In this document: positions 22,331 to 28,370 of the stretch, piece by piece
Position numbering within the stretch: the stretch's first letter is position 1
Layout of the letters: the number at the start of each line of letters is the position of its first letter
NCBI GenBank assembly: GCA_964467635.1
Contig: CAYXRN010000027.1
Span: forward strand, 1 to 28,370
From: FW021-bin31 sp964467635
GTDB taxonomy: Bacteria; Bacteroidota; Bacteroidia; Chitinophagales; Chitinophagaceae
Direction: 5' to 3'
Length of the DNA: 28,370 nt
Notes under the pieces: model-generated
Databases searched by the model: none
What the model was told of the DNA's origin: nothing
What the model saw: only the letters and a program-made list of their open reading frames with translations
Made by a program: the position numbers and the translations under genes

Positions 22331-23674
22331 TTGAACGACAACAAACATATCGTGATTCTGGGCGCCGGTGAAAGTGGTGCGGGCGCCGCGTTGCTTGCCA
22401 AGCAGCGGGGTTATGAGGTGTTTGTATCTGATAGCAGGCCCATAAAGGCGGCCTATAAAAGTGAGCTCGAAGCAGCGGGGGTGTCCTTTGAAGAAGGCGG
22501 ACATTCTTTAAGCAAGATTGTCCGGGCGGAAGAGATTGTCAAAAGTCCGGGCATTCCTGAAAGCTGTGAATTGATGCAGGCGGTTCGCCAGTCGGGTATA
22601 CCGGTAATCTCCGAAATTGAACTGGCCTATCGTTTTTGTGAAGGGAAGAAAATTGTGGCTGTTACCGGTACCAATGGCAAAACAACGACGACCGCATTAA
22701 CCGGTTATATTTTTAAACAGGCAGGATGCAAAGCCGCTGCAGTAGGTAATATAGGACCGAGCTTCGCGAGGCAAGTTGCCACGGATCCGGTGGACTATTA
22801 CATTGTGGAGGTGAGTAGCTTTCAGCTGGATGATATCCAGCGTTTCCGTCCCGATGTCGCTGTATTGTTAAATATTACGGCTGATCACCTGGACCGGTAT
22901 GAATATAAACTGGAGCATTATGCCGCGTCAAAATTTAAAATCGCAGTTAACCAGACGACAAATGATTACTTCATCTATTGCAAAGATGACGTATTGACCT
23001 GTAAATATTTATCTGATAAACCTATTCAATCCAAAAAAATACCTTTCTCTATTATGGAACCATTACAACAAGGAGGCTTTTTAGAAAATGAAGACATGCA
23101 CATTAAGCTGGACGATGATTTCAGCATGCCGCTGTTTCAATTAGCATTAAAAGGCCGTCATAATATTTATAACTCAATGGCTGCAAGTATTTCATCTAGA
23201 ACAATGGGCATTCGTAACTCTACTATTCGAGAGTGCCTGACTTCTTTTGAGGGGGTGCCTCACCGGCTGGAATTTGTTGCAGCCGTAAAGGGGGTGATGT
23301 ATATCAATGACAGCAAGGCCACCAACATTAACTCGGTCTGGTTTGCCCTGGAAAGCATGGAAGCTCCCGTTGTATTGATACTGGGCGGGGTGGATAAAGG
23401 AAATGATTATAGCATTATAAAAGAACTGGTCAAGGAAAAGGTCAAAGCCATTATCTGTCTGGGTAAAGACAATACGCGCATTCATGAAGCGTTGGCGGAG
23501 GACGTGCAGGTGATTGTAGATACCTCTTCCATGAAAGACGCGGTATATGCGGCTTATATGTTGTCGGGGAAAGGAGATGTAGTCCTGTTGTCCCCGGCCT
23601 GCGCGAGCTTTGATTTATTCAATAACTACGAAGACCGCGGGAACCAGTTTAAAGAAACCGTAAAAGAATTATAA
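22331..23674 (+). CDS. murD: UDP-N-acetylmuramoylalanine--D-glutamate ligase (MurD)
   Basis: Adds D-glutamate to UDP-MurNAc-L-Ala in the cytoplasm using ATP. The N-terminal Rossmann fold starts IVILGAGESGAGAALLAK; the ATP loop is GTNGKTT (113-119), followed by NITADHLDRY (about 181-190) and the MurD-typical NDSKATN (326-332). 447 residues, complete. The start is a TTG: an in-frame TAG lies seven bases upstream (22322-22324) and the next candidate (a GTG, codon 8) would cut into the first beta strand. A rare start may lower its expression relative to its neighbours. Confidence 0.95.
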   Translation: MNDNKHIVILGAGESGAGAALLAKQRGYEVFVSDSRPIKAAYKSELEAAGVSFEEGGHSLSKIVRAEEIVKSPGIPESCELMQAVRQSGIPVISEIELAYRFCEGKKIVAVTGTNGKTTTTALTGYIFKQAGCKAAAVGNIGPSFARQVATDPVDYYIVEVSSFQLDDIQRFRPDVAVLLNITADHLDRYEYKLEHYAASKFKIAVNQTTNDYFIYCKDDVLTCKYLSDKPIQSKKIPFSIMEPLQQGGFLENEDMHIKLDDDFSMPLFQLALKGRHNIYNSMAASISSRTMGIRNSTIRECLTSFEGVPHRLEFVAAVKGVMYINDSKATNINSVWFALESMEAPVVLILGGVDKGNDYSIIKELVKEKVKAIICLGKDNTRIHEALAEDVQVIVDTSSMKDAVYAAYMLSGKGDVVLLSPACASFDLFNNYEDRGNQFKETVKEL

Positions 23675-23695
23675 AAGAGCTTTAAAACCAATAAA

Positions 23696-24913
23696 GTGCA
23701 TAAGCTGATCAGTAACATAAAAGGAGATAGAGTGATCTGGGCGATCGTCGTTATACTTTCGCTGGTGAGTGTGTTGGCGGTGTACAGTTCCACCGGGACA
23801 TTGGCTTATCGCATGCGGCAGGGGCATACCGAATATTATTTGTTTAAGCAGCTTTCCGTCCTGGCTTTAGGCTTGGGAATAATTTATATCGCGCATCGGG
23901 TTAATTATGTTATTTATTCCCGGGTGGCGGTGATCTTTTATCTGATCGTTATCCCCCTGTTGATATACACGCTCTTTTTTGGCGCAACGATTAATGACGC
24001 AAGCCGGTGGATAAAGTTACCGGTTATCAACCTCACCTTCCAGACCTCCGATATGGCTAAGCTGGCTTTGTTTATGTACGTTTCACGCCAGCTTTCCAGG
24101 AAACAAAAAGTAATCAAGGATTTTAAAAAAGGGTTTTTGCCCATACTTATTCCGGTCTGCCTGATTTGTCTGTTGATCATGCCCGCCAACTTATCCACTG
24201 CTGTTTTGCTTGGCGGTAGTTGTCTGTTGCTGTGTTTTATCGGCAGGGTGAGAACAAGACATTTACTCGGTTTTGTGGGAGCCGGAATTCTTTTGATGGG
24301 CTTGGTCATAGGCGTGGTGCTGTTGACCGGTCTGGGTGGTGGACGTGTGACGACCTGGCAACACCGGATGGAACACTTTACCAAAGAAGATCAGGTCGGC
24401 GATGGGCCTTACCAGGTGAAACAGGCCAAGATCGCCATTGCAAACGGGGGAACCTTCGGCCGGGGGCCGGGCAATAGTGAACAACGGAACTTCCTGCCGC
24501 ATCCGTATTCCGATTTTATTTTTGCCATCATATTGGAAGAGTATGGCCTGGTAGGCGGATGCGTATTGATCCTTTGTTACTTGATTTTTCTTTTAAGAAG
24601 TATACGGATCTTTCGACGATGTCCATATGCGTTTGGTGCCTTTTTATGTGTGGGCCTGAGCTTTACATTGGTGATCCAGGCTTTCGCCAATATGGCCGTA
24701 GCCGTTAATTTGATGCCGGTCACCGGTATCACCCTTCCCCTGGTAAGTATGGGAGGAACCTCTATCTGGTTTACCAGCTTGTCTATTGGAATTATCTTAA
24801 GCGTAAGCCGGAATGTGGAAATCATGGAAGAAAAACTCAAGGCAAAACAGGAGGACGAAGCCGAAACGATAACGGAAAACAACGAAACAAATATGGCTGT
24901 GCAGCCGGGTTAA
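23696..24913 (+). CDS. ftsW: Cell division peptidoglycan glycosyltransferase FtsW
   Basis: SEDS-family membrane glycosyltransferase that polymerises lipid II into septal glycan strands in partnership with FtsI. About ten hydrophobic segments, starting VIWAIVVILSLVSVLAVYSSTG. Family motifs include NDASRWIKLP, RGPGNSEQRNFLPHPYSDFIFAI with the long extracellular loop before it, and the C-terminal NLMPVTGITLPLVSMGGTS. 405 residues, with a polar acidic tail. The start is GTG at 23696, 21 bases after murD. RodA is the alternative, but the position in the cluster makes FtsW the better name. Confidence 0.95.
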   Translation: MHKLISNIKGDRVIWAIVVILSLVSVLAVYSSTGTLAYRMRQGHTEYYLFKQLSVLALGLGIIYIAHRVNYVIYSRVAVIFYLIVIPLLIYTLFFGATINDASRWIKLPVINLTFQTSDMAKLALFMYVSRQLSRKQKVIKDFKKGFLPILIPVCLICLLIMPANLSTAVLLGGSCLLLCFIGRVRTRHLLGFVGAGILLMGLVIGVVLLTGLGGGRVTTWQHRMEHFTKEDQVGDGPYQVKQAKIAIANGGTFGRGPGNSEQRNFLPHPYSDFIFAIILEEYGLVGGCVLILCYLIFLLRSIRIFRRCPYAFGAFLCVGLSFTLVIQAFANMAVAVNLMPVTGITLPLVSMGGTSIWFTSLSIGIILSVSRNVEIMEEKLKAKQEDEAETITENNETNMAVQPG

Positions 24914-24922
24914 ATTTATAAA

Positions 24923-26020
24923 ATGAGTGACGGGCATAAAATAATAATAGCAGGAGGAGGTACCGGGGGACATGTTTTCCCCGCTATCGCCATTGCCCGC
25001 GCTTTGCAAAAAAAAGCGCCGGACACCGATATCTTATTCGTCGGGGCAAAAGGTAAAATGGAGATGGAAAAAGTTCCGGAAGCCGGATTCAAAATTATTG
25101 GATTGAATATTGCCGGAATGAACAGATCTTCGTGGCTGAAAAATATAACGCTTCCTGTTAAAGTAATCCGCAGCTTATTGCAGGCTAAAAAGATATTAAG
25201 GGCGTTCCAGCCGGACGTGGCCGTCGGGGTAGGCGGTTATGCGAGTTTTCCGGTATTGAATGTAGCACAGTCTAAAGGGATTCCAACGGTGATACAGGAG
25301 CAAAATTCTTTTGCCGGAAAGACCAATATCTTATTGGGAAAAAAAGCGTTTAAGATATGTGTTGCTGTGAAAGGAATGGAAGTTTTTTTTCCAAAAAACA
25401 GAATTGTGGTCACCGGCAATCCGGTGCGTGAAGCCATTGTAACCGTCAACCGGAATGCGAGCGGGGCCAAAGCGGCTTTTGGGTTGCAGCCCGGCAAGAA
25501 AACAGTTTTTATAGTGGGGGGCAGTCTGGGAGCGAGGTCTGTAAACGTTGCTTTGCTCACCCACCTGGATAAGCTTATTGATCATAATGTTCAGCTTATC
25601 TGGCAAACCGGAAAGTCTTCCTATCGGGCAGTTCAGGAGGCGGTGAAAGGCTATGAGGATACCATTAAGCCGTTTACGTTTATCGGCAACATTGAGGAGG
25701 CTTACGGCGCTGCCGATGTGATTATTTCCCGTGCCGGTGCCTTGGCATTAGCCGAATTAAGTGTGGTGGGGAAACCGGTGATTTTTGTTCCTTTTCCTTT
25801 TGCCGCAGAGGATCATCAAACAAAAAATGCGCAATCATTTGTAAAGAACAACGCGGCCTTAATGGTCAAAGATGATGAAGCGAAAGATAAACTTGTTACG
25901 GAGTTGATAAAGCTGTTAGAAAATGAGCCGTTGCAACGACAATTGGCGAAAAATATAAAACAACTGGCGATTACCAATGCGGATGAACGTATTGCCAACG
26001 AAATTTTAAAATTAGTATGA
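24923..26020 (+). CDS. murG: UDP-N-acetylglucosamine--N-acetylmuramyl-(pentapeptide) pyrophosphoryl-undecaprenol N-acetylglucosamine transferase
   Basis: Peripheral membrane glycosyltransferase (GT28) that adds GlcNAc to lipid I to form lipid II. The N-terminal glycine-rich loop GGGTGGHVFPAIAIA (11-25) binds the acceptor diphosphate; GVGGYASFPVL, VTGNPVR and GGSLGARSVN are further family motifs; the C-terminal donor site is at SRAGALALAEL and FPFAAEDHQTKNA. 365 residues, complete. It starts 10 bases after ftsW and overlaps murC by 4 bases. Confidence 0.96.
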   Translation: MSDGHKIIIAGGGTGGHVFPAIAIARALQKKAPDTDILFVGAKGKMEMEKVPEAGFKIIGLNIAGMNRSSWLKNITLPVKVIRSLLQAKKILRAFQPDVAVGVGGYASFPVLNVAQSKGIPTVIQEQNSFAGKTNILLGKKAFKICVAVKGMEVFFPKNRIVVTGNPVREAIVTVNRNASGAKAAFGLQPGKKTVFIVGGSLGARSVNVALLTHLDKLIDHNVQLIWQTGKSSYRAVQEAVKGYEDTIKPFTFIGNIEEAYGAADVIISRAGALALAELSVVGKPVIFVPFPFAAEDHQTKNAQSFVKNNAALMVKDDEAKDKLVTELIKLLENEPLQRQLAKNIKQLAITNADERIANEILKLV

Positions 26021-27399
26021 TCAGCCTTCAGCACATACAAAAGGTGTTTCTCATCGGGATAGGCGGTATCGGCATGTCTGCCGTGGCCAGCCATCTTAAG
26101 GAACAGGGATGTCTGGTATCCGGTTATGATCGTACGTCTTCTCCGCTTACGCGCCGGTTGGAAAGTATTGGAATGACTGTTTGTTACAAAGACGAAGTAA
26201 CCCCTGAGGTGGAAGAAGCGGAGTTGGTTATTTATACGCCGGCTGTAGCTAAAGATAACGCAATTTACCGTTATGCGCTGCAGATGGGCAAACCGCTTTA
26301 TAAAAGAAGTGAAGTACTGCAGGAGATACTAAAAGGAATGGATACCATTGCTGTTGCCGGCTCACATGGAAAAACCACTATTTCCTGCATGATTGCGCAT
26401 ATCCTTCGGGACAGTGGCCGGGGATGCCATGCTTTTCTCGGCGGGATAGCGGCAAATTATGATACCAATTACTGGTCGGGTAAAGGACCTTTAGCCGTGG
26501 TGGAAGCGGACGAGTATGATCGTTCTTTTTTGCGGTTGTCCCCTGATAAAGCGGTATTGACGGCCATGGATGCGGACCATCTGGATATTTACGGCTCAGC
26601 GGAAAACATGCAACAGGCTTTTATTGCTTTTACGAACAACATTAATCCACGGGGGCTGTTGGTCTATAAAAAGCGCTTAGCAGGGCCTTTTGGCGGTGAC
26701 AGAAAGTTGACTTACGATTTAAAAGACCCGGGAGCGGCGGTGCATGCACGTAATCTGGAAATAAGGGGTGGCGGCTATCTGTTTGATTGTTTTATAAACG
26801 GAAAGGAAGTCATAAGAGAGGTCCGGCTTCCGGTGGGAGGAAAATACAATGTGGAAAACGCGCTAGCGGCCATTGCCATTTGTTGTGATGCGGGCGTTGC
26901 GCCCGGGCAAATTAAAAAGGCGTTGGCTACGTTCAAAGGGGTAAAGCGTCGTTTTGAATACATACTCAAAGAGCAGGAGATCATTTATATTGATGATTAC
27001 GCGCATCATCCGGAAGAGTTGAGGATGTTGTTAACGGGGGTAAAGGAACTGTTCCCCAAACAACAGTGTACCATTGTTTTTCAACCGCATTTGTATAGCC
27101 GGACAAAAAGCCTGACTGCGGAATTCGCAGACGCCTTGAACCTGGCCGATAAGGTTATTTTATTGCCCATTTACCCTGCACGGGAAGCGCCGATTGAAGG
27201 AGTAAGCAGCAAGCTTATTGCTGACCTGATCCGAAAGGATAAAGTACAACTGTGCGGGAAGCAAGAAGTTTGCAGAGCGTTAATGAACAACGCCAACAAG
27301 GTGGTTGTTACGGCGGGAGCGGGAGATATTGGCAGGATGGTGAAAGAGATAAAAGCCTGTTTAATGAAAAAGGAGAATAACAAAACACATGTCAGCTAA
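26017..27399 (+). CDS. murC: UDP-N-acetylmuramate--L-alanine ligase (MurC)
   Basis: ATP-dependent ligase adding the first residue, L-alanine, to UDP-MurNAc. The N-terminal Rossmann motif is GIGGIGMSAVASHL (14-27); the ATP loop is GSHGKTT (115-121), the SHGKT form being characteristic of MurC; VVEADEYDRSFL and DDYAHHPEEL are central-domain motifs. 460 residues, complete. The ATGA overlap with murG and the 11-base overlap with ftsQ indicate tight co-expression. Mpl ligase is related, but position and length favour MurC. Confidence 0.95.
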   Translation: MISLQHIQKVFLIGIGGIGMSAVASHLKEQGCLVSGYDRTSSPLTRRLESIGMTVCYKDEVTPEVEEAELVIYTPAVAKDNAIYRYALQMGKPLYKRSEVLQEILKGMDTIAVAGSHGKTTISCMIAHILRDSGRGCHAFLGGIAANYDTNYWSGKGPLAVVEADEYDRSFLRLSPDKAVLTAMDADHLDIYGSAENMQQAFIAFTNNINPRGLLVYKKRLAGPFGGDRKLTYDLKDPGAAVHARNLEIRGGGYLFDCFINGKEVIREVRLPVGGKYNVENALAAIAICCDAGVAPGQIKKALATFKGVKRRFEYILKEQEIIYIDDYAHHPEELRMLLTGVKELFPKQQCTIVFQPHLYSRTKSLTAEFADALNLADKVILLPIYPAREAPIEGVSSKLIADLIRKDKVQLCGKQEVCRALMNNANKVVVTAGAGDIGRMVKEIKACLMKKENNKTHVS

Positions 27400-28297
27400 C
27401 AGAAAGAAAATATCAAAGAGAAAGGTTTGGATCGCCCTGCTGAGTGTGGTGATGATAGGCGGGTTTATTGTTTTGTTCATAGCCGCTTCTAAAGATAAAA
27501 AAGAGAGAAGCTGCAAAGGGATTGTTATTACATTGGACAAAGAAAATGGTACAGTATATGTAGATACAGCCCATGTCAGAAAACAACTGCTGGCCCAAAA
27601 GCAGCTGAACCCGGTTGGGAAATCTTTAGCGCAACTGGATATCCCATTGTTGGAACAAGCCGTAGATAGCAACGATTGGGTACAACATGCAGAAGCATAC
27701 TTGGGAAATCACGATCTGTTGTATGTAAATATTAAGCAAAGAATACCGGTAGCACGGGTGTTTACAGAAGAAGGCAAAAGTTTTTATTTAGACACTTCCG
27801 GAGCGAAGATACCCGCCCTGGGTAAATTCACGATAAAGCTCCCTGTTTTTACCGGCTTTTATGAAGATGCCAAAGACAGTACTTTGTTGACACAAATTAG
27901 TGCGGTGAGCCAGTTTATTGTAAAGGATACATTTTGGATGGCCCAGATTGAACAGGTTACCATTGATAAGGACAATGGCTTTGAGATGATCCCTCAACTG
28001 GGCGATGCCTTGATTGTATTTGGCCCGGGCGAGCATGTAGCGGATAAGTTTAACAAGCTGATGGTATTTTATAAAGAGGGATTGAACAATGTGGGATGGG
28101 GCTATTATGACACGCTGGATCTGCGGTTTAAAGGACAGGTGGTCGCAAGCAGGAAAAAAGAAAAAGGCAACCCGGTTATAACAGCGCTTGTTACACACAA
28201 TGACCCTGAGCATCTTCAGGATATAAGAAAAGAAATAGCGGAAAATAAAAAAACAGCAAAGAAAAATAAAGCACTGGCATCAGCCGAAGCAAACTAA
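27389..28297 (+). CDS. ftsQ: Cell division protein FtsQ
   Basis: Bitopic divisome protein. Layout: lysine- and arginine-rich cytoplasmic N-terminus (about 1-12), one transmembrane helix (about 13-33, VWIALLSVVMIGGFIVLFIAA), a POTRA-like region (about 44-115, including VYVDTAHVRKQLL and NDWVQHAEAYLG), then the FtsQ beta domain with LYVNIKQRIPVARVF. The C-terminus is rich in lysine and alanine. 302 residues. Sequence similarity to proteobacterial FtsQ is low; the assignment rests on layout and its place between murC and ftsA. It begins within the murC gene, in another frame. Confidence 0.9.
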   Translation: MSANRKKISKRKVWIALLSVVMIGGFIVLFIAASKDKKERSCKGIVITLDKENGTVYVDTAHVRKQLLAQKQLNPVGKSLAQLDIPLLEQAVDSNDWVQHAEAYLGNHDLLYVNIKQRIPVARVFTEEGKSFYLDTSGAKIPALGKFTIKLPVFTGFYEDAKDSTLLTQISAVSQFIVKDTFWMAQIEQVTIDKDNGFEMIPQLGDALIVFGPGEHVADKFNKLMVFYKEGLNNVGWGYYDTLDLRFKGQVVASRKKEKGNPVITALVTHNDPEHLQDIRKEIAENKKTAKKNKALASAEAN

Positions 28298-28338
28298 AAA
28301 AGCAATAAAAATTTAATATTTAATAAAACAAACACATC

Positions 28339-28370
28339 ATGAGTAAGGAAGCGCCCATTATCGTTGGCCT
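28339..28370 (+). CDS. ftsA: Cell division protein FtsA (5' end only)
   Basis: Only ten complete codons plus two bases are in the window, from ATG at 28339 (MSKEAPIIVG). The strand typical of the actin-like phosphate-1 region (IIVGLDIGT in homologues) begins here. The position directly after ftsQ, 41 AT-rich bases away, fits ftsA, the membrane tether of FtsZ. The assignment relies mainly on gene order. Confidence 0.75.
   Translation, partial: MSKEAPIIVG

Noticed and set aside
1..28370. CRISPR arrays, tRNA or rRNA genes, insertion sequences, prophage or defence genes
   Set aside because: I read for repeat-spacer patterns, cloverleaf-like sequences, transposase motifs and terminal inverted repeats and saw none that could be supported.

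Overview
The window looks like a chromosomal segment of a member of the Bacteroidota, most likely Chitinophagales/Chitinophagaceae (an inference). The grounds are a Bacteroidota-type division cluster (PASTA-containing FtsI, FtsL-like protein, MraY with an enlarged loop), TAnnTTTG-type -7 promoter elements, poor Shine-Dalgarno sequences, and genes such as a GH89 alpha-N-acetylglucosaminidase and a TPR histidine kinase. No rRNA, tRNA, CRISPR array, insertion sequence or prophage gene was seen.

Left part (1-15068), mixed metabolic and surface genes. A long acyl-CoA dehydrogenase and a PA0069-type radical SAM protein lie on the plus strand. The radical SAM gene is preceded by a cluster of TTAGCA half-sites that contains a -7 element directly at the start codon. 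A small coiled-coil protein and an AraC-type regulator follow on the minus strand; two tandem palindromes precede the likely true start of the regulator. A TPR sensor histidine kinase and a GHL10 cell-wall glycosidase form a minus-strand pair that probably reads toward the AraC gene. Divergent from the kinase are a secreted GH89 enzyme, an M20 dipeptidase, and three genes for a small secreted protein, a YcxB-like membrane protein and a membrane-anchored transglutaminase-like protein. pdhB (pyruvate dehydrogenase E1 beta) closes this part on the minus strand, convergent with the transglutaminase gene.

Middle (15069-15510), a 440-base non-coding stretch between the divergent pdhB and mraZ. It holds a candidate pdhB promoter, a cluster of four DnaA-box-like nonamers (one perfect), and a promoter overlapped by four GTGGW-type elements at exact 10-base spacing. 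The last fits the MraZ autoregulatory operator.

Right part (15511-28370), the dcw cluster, all on the plus strand: mraZ, rsmH (mraW), ftsL-like, ftsI, murE, mraY, murD, ftsW, murG, murC, ftsQ and the first codons of ftsA. It covers UDP-MurNAc-peptide assembly (MurC, MurD, MurE), lipid I and II formation (MraY, MurG), septal glycan polymerisation and crosslinking (FtsW, FtsI) and divisome assembly (FtsL, FtsQ, FtsA). murF and ddl are not in this stretch. Most genes abut or overlap. The exception is the 161-base ftsL-ftsI gap, which contains two hairpins and a 16-codon reading frame coupled to the ftsL stop.

The gene content is mostly ordinary, and I see no convincing new multi-gene system. 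The best leads are regulatory: the mraZ operator, the DnaA-box cluster, the radical SAM operator array, the AraC tandem palindromes and the structured ftsL-ftsI leader.
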